Below, in pieces: positions 12,067 through 20,000 of a DNA stretch of 64,000 bases. This DNA is from Castellaniella sp041677825 (GTDB taxonomy: Bacteria; Pseudomonadota; Gammaproteobacteria; Burkholderiales; Burkholderiaceae_B). Location of the stretch: assembly GCF_041677825.1 (NCBI RefSeq), contig NZ_JBAYPG010000004.1, forward strand, positions 62,001-126,000. Direction: 5' to 3'. Position 1 is the first letter of the stretch. The number at the start of each line of letters is the position of its first letter. Under the pieces are notes generated by a model. That model searched no databases. It saw only the letters and a list, made by a program, of their open reading frames with translations, and was not told where the DNA came from. The translations under genes and the position numbers were made by a program.

Positions 12067-12915
12067 TTGAAAGTCGTCCATTCCATCGAAGATCTGCGTG
12101 ATCAACTGCGCGGCCAGCTGCGGGTGGCCTTTGTGGCCACCATGGGCAATCTGCATGCGGCCCATCTGTCACTCATGCGCCTGGCGCGCCAGCACGGGGA
12201 TCCCGTAGTGGCCAGTATTTTTGTCAACCGCCTGCAGTTTGCCCCCAACGAGGATTTCGATCAGTATCCACGCACATTGGCACAGGACATCGAAAAACTC
12301 GAGGCCGAGCGGGATGTCTACGTGCTGTTTGCGCCCGACGAAAGCGTGCTGTATCCAGAGCCCCAGAATTTCCGCGTACAGCCTGGCAATACCCTGGGGG
12401 GCATCCTCGAGGGCGAGTTCCGGCCCGATTTTTTCATGGGGGTCTGCACGGTGGTGCTCAAGCTGTTTTCCTGCGTACAGCCCACGGTGGCTGTCTTTGG
12501 CAAGAAAGACTACCAGCAGCTCATGGTGGTGCGCGCCATGTGCAGGCAATTCCAACTGCCGGTTGAAATCATTGCCCACGAAACCGTGCGCGACGATGAT
12601 GGCCTGGCCCTGTCGTCGCGCAATCGCTACCTTACCCCCGAAGAACGTGCCGAGGCGCCCCGGCTCTATGCCTTGCTGCAGCGGGTGCGCGAACAGCTGG
12701 CGGCTGTGCCTGATGAGCGTGTCCGGGTCGAGGCCGAGGCACTGCAGCACCTGCGTGAGCGCGGCTGGGCGCCGGATTATCTATCGGTCCGCAGGCAGCG
12801 TGATCTGCTCGAACCCACCGCAGATGAATTACACGCCGGCGAGCCCCTGGTCGTACTGGCGGCGGCCCGGCTGGGCCATACCCGACTGATCGACAATCTC
12901 GAATTCCAGATTTAG
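12067..12915 (+). CDS. panC: Pantothenate synthetase
   Basis: PanC condenses pantoate and beta-alanine with ATP in coenzyme A synthesis. The protein has 282 residues, the family's usual size. The start is a TTG at 12067, preceded by a strong AGGAG site. VASIFVNRLQF, FRPDFFMGVCTVVLKLF, VFGKKDYQQL and LALSSRNRYL are the family blocks. The HxGH adenylylation motif near residues 30-33 reads HAAH, with alanine for the usual glycine (TMGNLHAAHLSL). Both histidines are kept, so activity is plausible. The gene follows scpA closely, a common betaproteobacterial order. Confidence 0.93.
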   Translation: MKVVHSIEDLRDQLRGQLRVAFVATMGNLHAAHLSLMRLARQHGDPVVASIFVNRLQFAPNEDFDQYPRTLAQDIEKLEAERDVYVLFAPDESVLYPEPQNFRVQPGNTLGGILEGEFRPDFFMGVCTVVLKLFSCVQPTVAVFGKKDYQQLMVVRAMCRQFQLPVEIIAHETVRDDDGLALSSRNRYLTPEERAEAPRLYALLQRVREQLAAVPDERVRVEAEALQHLRERGWAPDYLSVRRQRDLLEPTADELHAGEPLVVLAAARLGHTRLIDNLEFQI

Positions 12916-13006
12916 TCAAGCTGTCAGTTATCGCAGTAGTGGGCTGGATCCTTGCGTGCCAGAATGCCTGAAAACACACCCTATCAGCATTCACCGGAGC
13001 AAAGTC

Positions 13007-13516
13007 ATGCACGCTACAGGGCCATCCCCCAAGAAGCACCTCACAGTATTGCCACAAAGCGCCAAAGATCTGGCAGACCTTCCCAGTTCGTTTTTTCCGG
13101 GCCTCACCCTGCGCGAACAGCAGGTGGCCCGGTATGTATCCTGCGGCTGTTCCAACAAGGTCATTGCCATTGAACTGGGGGTTTCGCAGCGCACCATCGA
13201 GGCCCACCGGGCCCGCGTCTTCCAGAAATTCAGGGTGCGCAATGCGGTGCAGCTCGCCTGGCGCGTCGCGTCATTTTGGCAGTCTGTTGCACTGCGGCCC
13301 GAAGGCCTGTCTGGCCATGTACCGGCACCGCCGGTCGCGCAGGCGGCTACCAGGCATCCGCCCGAGGCGGCCCGCAGGCCCGCTTCGGGGCGGGTCAGTC
13401 AGCCGGATCCGAGCACGAGGCAGCGGGCTGCCCTGATAGCTCGGGGATGGGATCTATATCCGCTTGCCGGGTCAGGTGCGACTCCAGCAAAGGGGCCTTG
13501 CCGCCCAGCCAGCTGA
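13007..13516 (+). CDS. Small LuxR-type helix-turn-helix regulator
   Basis: A 169-residue DNA-binding protein. The only recognisable domain is a LuxR/GerE helix-turn-helix at about residues 30-90: LTLREQQVARYVSCGCSNK followed by VIAIELGVSQRTIEAHRARVF. No receiver or ligand domain precedes it, so it is an orphan output domain of the FixJ type. The ATG at 13007 has a GGAG site upstream and is preferred to 12956. The C-terminal 80 residues are proline- and arginine-rich, and their last 122 bp overlap the convergent lipoprotein gene, so the functional protein may end earlier. The target is unknown. Confidence 0.7.
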   Translation: MHATGPSPKKHLTVLPQSAKDLADLPSSFFPGLTLREQQVARYVSCGCSNKVIAIELGVSQRTIEAHRARVFQKFRVRNAVQLAWRVASFWQSVALRPEGLSGHVPAPPVAQAATRHPPEAARRPASGRVSQPDPSTRQRAALIARGWDLYPLAGSGATPAKGPCRPAS

Positions 13517-14054
13517 TTGCCAGCACGTTCGATTGCTGGAACCTCAGCGTAGCCAGCGACTGCCCGCCGGATTGCAGTACGATTCGCGTGGGCTCGGTAC
13601 CCGTTTGGTGCCAGCACCCCATCTGTGCCGCCGGCGCACCCCCACCATCGAGGGGCGTGCGCCGGGCCCGCCATTGGCCGTCGGGCGCCAGCGTGAGGCT
13701 GATGCGCATGGCCGTGCAGCCGCTGCCCGGCGGGCAGGCGATCGTTCCCAGGTAGCTGCGGGTGTCGGCAAGCTCGGCAGGCAGGGCGCGTGCGGCCGTG
13801 CGCGACTCGATCGCAGCTGTTTCGGCTGCGTCGCCAGCGGCGGCTTCAGAGCCTGCCTGTGCGGCGCCTGCACCCTGCCGGCCAAAGCCGAACTGCAATT
13901 GCGCAGGTGCCACTGCAGCCGCACCGTCGCCGCGCGCCCGGTCGGTTGCGTCGGTCTGGGTGCTGCCACGCTGGGTTTCATAGTAGCCGGGCTCGCTTTG
14001 CTGGGCGCAGGCTGCGAGCAGGCCCAGCAGCAAGATGGAAGAAAGGCGGGTCAT
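13395..14054 (-). CDS. Putative NlpE-like outer membrane lipoprotein
   Basis: A predicted lipoprotein of about 219 residues. The lipobox LLAAC follows a short signal peptide (MTRLSSILLLGLLAAC). A low-complexity linker rich in alanine, glycine and glutamate spans about residues 20-85. The C-terminal half, SYLGTIACPPGSGCTAMRISLTLAPDGQW, resembles the NlpE N-terminal barrel, where a YxGxLPCxDC segment is followed by LTLxxDGxY. NlpE proteins sense surface or copper stress, but homology here is judged only by pattern. The start at 14054 fits the signal peptide; another in-frame ATG lies at 14078. The gene overlaps the convergent LuxR-type gene. Confidence 0.6.
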   Translation of the reverse strand: MTRLSSILLLGLLAACAQQSEPGYYETQRGSTQTDATDRARGDGAAAVAPAQLQFGFGRQGAGAAQAGSEAAAGDAAETAAIESRTAARALPAELADTRSYLGTIACPPGSGCTAMRISLTLAPDGQWRARRTPLDGGGAPAAQMGCWHQTGTEPTRIVLQSGGQSLATLRFQQSNVLAISWLGGKAPLLESHLTRQADIDPIPELSGQPAASCSDPAD

Positions 14055-14193
14055 GGTTGACCAGGCGGGGCGCGTCATGGCATGTACGGTCGGGTCAGGG
14101 AACCTACATTCTACGCATTTGGCAGCGGCTTGGCGATCATCCGCCGCGGCGGCCCTGAAATTCAGCCTGCGCCGGGGTCATGCGCCGGTTCTG

Positions 14194-14306
14194 GCGTGGG
14201 TGCCTGCATCATACACATGGCGTGGGTGCCTGCATCAGATGGTATGCGCGCCTGCATCAGATGGCATGCACGCCTGTGTCACATGGCATGCACGCTTGCG
14301 TTACAG
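14194..14306. repeat. Tandem repeat of 26/22-bp units upstream of coaE
   Basis: Four and a half imperfect units lie head to tail: 14194-14219, 14220-14245, 14246-14267, 14268-14289 and a partial one at 14290-14306. They share a GCGxGCCTGCATCAxATGGxAT core; the first two carry a 4-bp insertion. The array ends about 33 bp before the coaE start, so it lies in the promoter and leader region. Copy number could vary by slippage. Confidence 0.75.
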
Positions 14307-14339
14307 TCGGGGTTGCAAAACCATCCTGAAGGAGTCGGC

Positions 14340-14975
14340 ATGCTCACCATCGGCCTGACGGGTGGCATCGGTTCGGGCAAGTCGCAGGTCGCCAGCTGGC
14401 TGGCCGACTGGGGGGCCAGCGTGATCGATGCCGACGTGCTGGCGCATGACCTTACCGCAGCGGGCGGGGGGGCCATGGGCGCGATCGAGGCGCGCTTCGG
14501 CCGTGCGGCCGTGTCGCCCGATGGCGCGCTCGACCGGCGCTGGATGCGCGAGCATGTCTTTGCCGATCCATCCGCCCGTGCGGATCTGGAAGCCATCCTG
14601 CACCCCCGCATCCGCGCCACCATGGAGGCTCTGGGGCAGCAGGCACAGGGCCCCTATGTGGTGGCGGTCGTGCCACTGCTGGTCGAATCCGGGCAGTGGC
14701 GTGGCCGGGTCGATCGGGTGTGTGTGGTCGACTGCGATCCCGACACCCAGGTGCGCCGGGTCATGCAGCGCAGTGGGCTGACGCCAGAGGCCATTGGGCG
14801 TATCATGTCTGCTCAGGCGTCTCGCGCAGATCGTCTGGCCGTGGCCGATGACATCATCCTCAATGACGGGGCGACTGATCTTGCTGCGCTGCAGCAACGC
14901 ACGCGGCATTTGCACGATGGCTGGTGCAGGCTTTCGGATGCACGGGTCGTCCACGGGCACTTCAATCAAACCTAG
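14340..14975 (+). CDS. coaE: Dephospho-CoA kinase
   Basis: CoaE phosphorylates the ribose 3'-hydroxyl of dephospho-CoA, the last step of coenzyme A synthesis. The protein has 211 residues. MLTIGLTGGIGSGKSQVASWLADWGASVIDAD contains the P-loop GGIGSGKS and the substrate-binding VIDAD. The lid and CoA region is seen in VVPLLVE and VVDCDPDTQ..RVMQRSG. The ATG is preceded by an excellent GAAGGAG site. The frame is open further upstream through the tandem repeat, but that part is not coding. zapD follows 12 bp later, the usual betaproteobacterial neighbour. Confidence 0.95.
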   Translation: MLTIGLTGGIGSGKSQVASWLADWGASVIDADVLAHDLTAAGGGAMGAIEARFGRAAVSPDGALDRRWMREHVFADPSARADLEAILHPRIRATMEALGQQAQGPYVVAVVPLLVESGQWRGRVDRVCVVDCDPDTQVRRVMQRSGLTPEAIGRIMSAQASRADRLAVADDIILNDGATDLAALQQRTRHLHDGWCRLSDARVVHGHFNQT

Positions 14976-14987
14976 GGTCCTGGCCGC

Positions 14988-15740
14988 GTGATTCTGTACG
15001 AGTATCCCTGCAACGAACGAGTACGCTCCCTGCTGAGGGTCGAATACCTGTTCGACCGCCTGTTCCATTTCATGAAGGGCGAAGACGCACGATGTCATCA
15101 GATCGCCCTGGCGGCCCTGTTCGATCTGCTCGACGTGTGCGAGCGTACCGATGTGCGCACCGCCATCCTGCAGGATATGGACAAGCATCGCGCGTCATTG
15201 GGGGCATTGCGCGACCATCCCGGGGTCGATGTGCACACGCTCGATGGGCTGCTTGAAGAACTGCGCACCACATCGTCCGAACTCTCCGGGCTTGGGCGTA
15301 TCGGCCAGTGCCTGCGCGACAATGAATGGCTGGTCAGCCTGCGGGGCCGTGTGACCGTACCTGGCGGCTCCTCGCCGGTGGATATGCCGTCCTATTACGC
15401 ATGGCAGATGCGGGCCCCCGAAGAACGCAACAGGCACTTGCAGCAGTGGGTGGCACCGCTCATGCCTTTGCAGCGCTGCATGGCACTCATCCTCAGGCTC
15501 TTGCGCGACGCAGGTCAGCCCAGCGACCACCAGGCCGAACAAGGGGCCTATCAGGAAATGCTGGGCGGCAAGAGTTTCCAGATGCTGCGGGTGTGGGTCG
15601 ATCCGAAACTGTTCGTGTTTCCCGAGATCAGCGCCAACAAGTATGTCATCTGGGTGCGTTTTTCCATGCTGGACAATGACTTCAAGGCGCATCCGGCCGG
15701 GTGCACCATTGCGTTCCGCCTGGCGCGCTGCAATCTGTAG
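14988..15740 (+). CDS. zapD: Cell division protein ZapD
   Basis: ZapD is a cytoplasmic cross-linker of FtsZ protofilaments at the division ring. The protein has 250 residues, the normal family length. ILYEYPCNERVRSLLRVEYLFDRL at the N-terminus and the C-terminal PEISANKYVIWVRFSMLD region are the hallmark blocks of the family (formerly DUF1342). The start is a GTG shortly after coaE. In many relatives a small zinc-binding YacG gene and then a Nudix gene follow zapD; here a four-gene RND efflux operon intervenes. Confidence 0.95.
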   Translation: MILYEYPCNERVRSLLRVEYLFDRLFHFMKGEDARCHQIALAALFDLLDVCERTDVRTAILQDMDKHRASLGALRDHPGVDVHTLDGLLEELRTTSSELSGLGRIGQCLRDNEWLVSLRGRVTVPGGSSPVDMPSYYAWQMRAPEERNRHLQQWVAPLMPLQRCMALILRLLRDAGQPSDHQAEQGAYQEMLGGKSFQMLRVWVDPKLFVFPEISANKYVIWVRFSMLDNDFKAHPAGCTIAFRLARCNL

Positions 15741-15750
15741 GCAAGATACA

Positions 15751-16917
15751 ATGGCTTACACCACGACGCAGCACGGGGCACTGCGCCGCAGCATCCTGTG
15801 GCTCCTGATCATCCTTGGCCTGGGGGCGGCCTGGTTTTTCTGGGGGTCCGGCATGGATACCGTACCGAAGATGGCACGCATGGCAGCGCCGGCCACACCT
15901 GTGGCCGTGGCCGTGGCAGCAGATGGGCAGATTGCCCGTCTGCTGCGGGCGCCTGGTACGGTGACCGCACCCGCCGTGGTCACCATCCGTGCGCGCGTGG
16001 ATGGCACCTTGCTGGCTCTGCATTTCCAGGATGGCCAATACGTATACCAGGATGATCTGCTGGCCACGATAGACCCGGAACCCTTTCGCATCCGGCTCGA
16101 GCAGGCGCTCGGGCAGCAGACCAGCCGGGTCGCCCAACTGGACATCGCGCGGCGTGACCTGGCGCGCTACGAAGCGCTGTATCGTCAGGATTCCGTGGCC
16201 CGGCAGCAGCTCGATGCAGCGCGGGCGCAGGTGCTCCAGCTGGAAGGCCAGGCGCGCAGCGATCAGGCTGCGGTCGACGAAGCGCGCCTGCAACTGGGCT
16301 ATACCGAAATCCGTGCGCCGCTCGAGGGGCGGCTGGGCCTGCACCAGATCGATGTAGGCAATCTGATCCGCGCTGGCGACCCCGAGGGGCTGGTCGTGCT
16401 GACCCAGAGCCGACCCATGGATGTGCTCTTCGCGATCCCCCAGACGCGCCTGCCCGAGTTGCGGCTGGCGCGGCGCCAGCAGGCCGATTTGCCGGTACGG
16501 CTGCATTCGGGGCCGGCGGACGTCATCCGTGCACAGGGTCGCCTGCTGGCTGTGGATAACCAGATCGATGTGGCCACAGGCACGGTACGGCTCAAGGCGC
16601 GCTTCGACAACACGGATGAAGCCCTGTTCCCCAACGAATTCGTGCAGGTCAGCCTGGAGCTCGGTGTGCAGAAAGGCGTGGTTGTGCCGCTCCGTGCCGT
16701 GCAGAGGGGGGCCAGCGGCGAATACGTGTACCGTGTCACGGCCGATGGCCAGGCCCGGACCGCACCGGTGACCACCGGTGCGGACGATGGTCGTCGGGTG
16801 GTGATCGAATCCGGGCTGCAGGCGGGCGACACTGTGGTGGTCGAGGGGGTCGACCGCCTGCGCGATGGCAGTCTGGTCGAGATCGTCACGGGGGCAGCGC
16901 AGGAAGCCGGTTCGTGA
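15751..16917 (+). CDS. mdtA: RND efflux periplasmic adaptor (MdtA-like)
   Basis: This membrane fusion protein links an inner membrane RND pump to an outer membrane channel. The protein has 388 residues. A single N-terminal membrane anchor (ILWLLIILGLGAAWFFW) is followed by the lipoyl half-motif VTIRARVDGTLLALHFQDGQYV. A coiled-coil hairpin region carries RYEALYRQDSVARQQLDAARAQVLQLEGQ. The second lipoyl half contains YTEIRAPLEGRLGL, and a beta-barrel and membrane-proximal domain end the protein. The ATG at 15751 lies 10 bp after zapD. The stop overlaps the GTG of the next gene by four bases, so the pump genes form an operon. Substrates cannot be inferred. Confidence 0.9.
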   Translation: MAYTTTQHGALRRSILWLLIILGLGAAWFFWGSGMDTVPKMARMAAPATPVAVAVAADGQIARLLRAPGTVTAPAVVTIRARVDGTLLALHFQDGQYVYQDDLLATIDPEPFRIRLEQALGQQTSRVAQLDIARRDLARYEALYRQDSVARQQLDAARAQVLQLEGQARSDQAAVDEARLQLGYTEIRAPLEGRLGLHQIDVGNLIRAGDPEGLVVLTQSRPMDVLFAIPQTRLPELRLARRQQADLPVRLHSGPADVIRAQGRLLAVDNQIDVATGTVRLKARFDNTDEALFPNEFVQVSLELGVQKGVVVPLRAVQRGASGEYVYRVTADGQARTAPVTTGADDGRRVVIESGLQAGDTVVVEGVDRLRDGSLVEIVTGAAQEAGS

Positions 16918-19900
16918 ATCTCTCGCGGCCTTTCATCCTGCGGCCGGTGGCCACCGCGCTGGCCATGGTGGCGCTGGCCCTGGCCGGCATGCTGGCCTGG
17001 CGCCAGTTGCCCGTATCGGCCCTGCCCCAGGTCGATTTTCCGACCATCCAGGTCACCACTTTGTACCCCGGTGCCGGCCCCGATGTCATGGCGGCCAAGG
17101 TCACCTCGCCGCTCGAACGGCAACTGGGTCAGATGCCGGGCCTGCAGCAGATGCTGTCCACCAGCACGGGCGGCGCATCGAGCATCACGCTGCAGTTCGA
17201 GCTGGGCCTGCCGCTGGATGTGGCCGAACAGGAAGTACAGGCGGCCATCAACGCCGCGTCGAACCTGCTGCCTGGCGATATGCCGGCTCCACCGATCTAT
17301 CGCAAAGTGAATCCGGCCGATGCGCCCGTCATCACGCTGGCCGTCACTTCGCCCACCTTGCCCCTGGACGTGGTGCGCGACCTGATCGAGGTCCGGGTCG
17401 TGCAGAAACTGTCGCAGATCCGTGGCGTGGGTCTGGTCAGTGTGGCGGGTGGCCAGCGCCCTGCGGTGCGCATCCAGGCCGATCCCCTGGCGCTGGCGGC
17501 CCATGGCCTGAGCCTCGCCGATGTGCGCCGTGCCGTGACGCAGGCCAACGTCAACCAGCCCAAGGGCAGCCTGGATGGTGCCGAACGGGCCATCACCATC
17601 AGCCTGAATGACCAGCTGCACGATCCGGCCGAATACGCTGAACTGATCCTGGCGTACGAACAGGGCGCCCCTCTGAGGCTGGGCGATGTGGCCCGCGTGC
17701 AGCGGGCCGCCGAAAACCGCGAGCAGGCCGCCTGGTACGGGAATCAGCCGGCCCTGCTGCTGAACATCCAGCGTCAGCCGGGGGCCAATGTGATCGAAGT
17801 GGTCGACCGTGTCCAGGCGCTGTTGCCCACCCTGCGTCCGAGTCTGCCCGAGGGGGTGGATCTGCAGGTGGCCGCCGACCGCACACAGACCATTCGTGAC
17901 TCGGTGCATCACGTGCAGCTCGAGATGCTCCTGGCGATTATCCTCGTGGTGGCCGTGACCTTTGCCTTCCTGCGCTCCTGGCGCGCCACGCTGATTCCAT
18001 CCGCGGTCGTGCCATTGTCCCTGGTGGGTACGTTTGCATTGATGCTCTGGCTGGGCTTCAGCATCAACAATCTGACGCTGATGGCGCTGACGGTGGCGAC
18101 GGGTTTTGTGGTCGATGATGCGATCGTGATGATCGAAAACATCGCGCGCCATATCGAATCCGGTCAGACGCCGCTGTCGGCGGCACTGCGGGGTGCACGC
18201 CAGATCGGCTTTACGCTGGTCTCGCTGACCGCCTCGCTGGTGGCCGTGCTGATCCCGCTGCTGTTCATGGAAGACGTGGTCGGGCGCCTGTTTCGCGAAT
18301 TCGCGGTCACGCTGGCCGTGGCCATTGTGTTGTCGCTGCTCATCTCGCTCACGCTCACGCCCATGATGTGTGCACGCATGCTGCGCCCGGTTGCAGAGCC
18401 GGTTGTCGGGGCAGATGCCCACGGTGAGCCTGCGGCGCAACTGGCGCGCTCGGGCTGGCTGCGGGCCTACGATGTGGGGCTGCGTTGGGTTTTGCGCCAT
18501 CAGGTGCTTACACTCTGGCTGGCCGTGGCTACGCTGTTTCTCACTGCAGGGCTGTATCTGGGCATTCCCAAAGGGTTTTTTCCACAGCAGGACACCGGCC
18601 TGCTGCAGGTCGTGACCCAGGGGCCGCAGTCGGCCTCCTTTGCCCGCATGGCCGATCTGCAGCGCCAGGCGGCTGCACGGCTGCTGGCGGATTCCGAAGT
18701 GCAGTCACTGACGTCCTTCATTGGCATCGATGGCGACAACGCCACGCTGAACGCGGGCCGCATGCTGGTGTCTCTGGTGCCCCCGGGCGAGCGCAATGAG
18801 TCGGCCGATGTGGTGATCGGCCGCCTCCAGGATGCGCTTGGCCAGATCCCGGGCTTGCAGGCGTGGCTGCTGCCGGTGCAGGAACTCTCGGTCGAGGACC
18901 GCCCCAGCCGCGCCGCCTATCAGCTGACCCTGTCGAGCCCCGATGACGCAGCGCTCGCGCGCTGGGTGCCACGCCTGCGCGATGCCATGCGGGCACTGCC
19001 CGGCTTGCGGGATGTCGCCAGCGATCTGCAGGATCACGGGTTGCGGCTGCAGGGTGTGGTCGACCGCGATGCCGCAGCACGGCTGGGCGTCTCGCAGGCG
19101 GCCATCGACGACGTGCTCTATGACGCATTCGGTCAGCGTCTGATTTCCACGATTTATACGCAATCGGCCCAGTACAGGGTGGTGCTCGAGGGTGATGCGG
19201 CCCTGCTCGATGCCGGGCCGGCTGCGCTCGATGCGCTGCACGTGGCCGCGCGCGGCGGGGGCGTCGTACCATTGGCCGCCCTGGTGCATTTCGAGCCTGC
19301 ACTGGCCCCCCTGTCGATCCAGAGGCAGGACCAATTCCCGGCCGTGACCCTCTCGTTCAATCTCGAACCCGGGGTGGCCCTGTCTGATGCGGTGGCCGCC
19401 ATCGATGCGTTGCGCCAGCAGCTGGATGTGCCGGCAGCGGTCGAGTTCCAGTACCAGGGTGCTGCGCGGGCCTTCCAGGCTTCGCTCTCGAGCACGCTGT
19501 GGCTGTTGCTGGCGGCAGTCATCACCATGTATATCGTGCTCGGGGTGCTGTACGAAAGCCTGATTCATCCGATTACCATATTGTCCACGTTGCCTTCGGC
19601 GGCGATCGGCGCGCTTGTGGCCTTGTGGCTGGGCGGGGCCGAACTCGACATGATCGGCGTGATCGGCATCATCCTGCTGATCGGCATCGTCAAGAAAAAT
19701 GCCATCCTGATGATCGACTTTGCGCTGGATGCGGAGCGCGAAAGGGGCCTGAGTCCGCAGGCGGCGATCCATGAAGCCGCCTTGCTGCGCTTTCGCCCCA
19801 TCCTGATGACTACGCTGGCAGCCTTCTTCAGCGCACTGCCCCTGATGTTCGCCACCGGCTCGGGGGCCGAACTGCGTCAGCCGCTGGGTCTGGCCATGGT

Positions 19901-19997
19901 GGGTGGGCTGGCGTTCAGCCAGCTGCTGACCCTGTTCACCACCCCCGTCATCTATCTCTGGTTCGATCGCCTCGGCCATCACCGTGCGGGGGCCTGA
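16914..19997 (+). CDS. mdtB: RND efflux permease, first subunit (MdtB-like)
   Basis: This is an inner membrane proton-driven multidrug pump of the HAE1 RND family. The protein has 1027 residues, the usual size. It starts FILRPVATALAMVALALAGMLAWRQLPV, with the large periplasmic porter and docking domains after TM1. TM4 carries the proton-relay aspartates in VDDAIVMIENIARHIE. The second half repeats the pattern (YLGIPKGFFPQQDTG, then GIVKKNAILMIDFALDAE). It starts with a GTG overlapping mdtA and is followed after 3 bp by a second permease. Paired permeases of this kind form heterotrimers in the E. coli MdtABC pump. Confidence 0.92.
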   Translation: MNLSRPFILRPVATALAMVALALAGMLAWRQLPVSALPQVDFPTIQVTTLYPGAGPDVMAAKVTSPLERQLGQMPGLQQMLSTSTGGASSITLQFELGLPLDVAEQEVQAAINAASNLLPGDMPAPPIYRKVNPADAPVITLAVTSPTLPLDVVRDLIEVRVVQKLSQIRGVGLVSVAGGQRPAVRIQADPLALAAHGLSLADVRRAVTQANVNQPKGSLDGAERAITISLNDQLHDPAEYAELILAYEQGAPLRLGDVARVQRAAENREQAAWYGNQPALLLNIQRQPGANVIEVVDRVQALLPTLRPSLPEGVDLQVAADRTQTIRDSVHHVQLEMLLAIILVVAVTFAFLRSWRATLIPSAVVPLSLVGTFALMLWLGFSINNLTLMALTVATGFVVDDAIVMIENIARHIESGQTPLSAALRGARQIGFTLVSLTASLVAVLIPLLFMEDVVGRLFREFAVTLAVAIVLSLLISLTLTPMMCARMLRPVAEPVVGADAHGEPAAQLARSGWLRAYDVGLRWVLRHQVLTLWLAVATLFLTAGLYLGIPKGFFPQQDTGLLQVVTQGPQSASFARMADLQRQAAARLLADSEVQSLTSFIGIDGDNATLNAGRMLVSLVPPGERNESADVVIGRLQDALGQIPGLQAWLLPVQELSVEDRPSRAAYQLTLSSPDDAALARWVPRLRDAMRALPGLRDVASDLQDHGLRLQGVVDRDAAARLGVSQAAIDDVLYDAFGQRLISTIYTQSAQYRVVLEGDAALLDAGPAALDALHVAARGGGVVPLAALVHFEPALAPLSIQRQDQFPAVTLSFNLEPGVALSDAVAAIDALRQQLDVPAAVEFQYQGAARAFQASLSSTLWLLLAAVITMYIVLGVLYESLIHPITILSTLPSAAIGALVALWLGGAELDMIGVIGIILLIGIVKKNAILMIDFALDAERERGLSPQAAIHEAALLRFRPILMTTLAAFFSALPLMFATGSGAELRQPLGLAMVGGLAFSQLLTLFTTPVIYLWFDRLGHHRAGA

Positions 19998-20000
19998 ACC

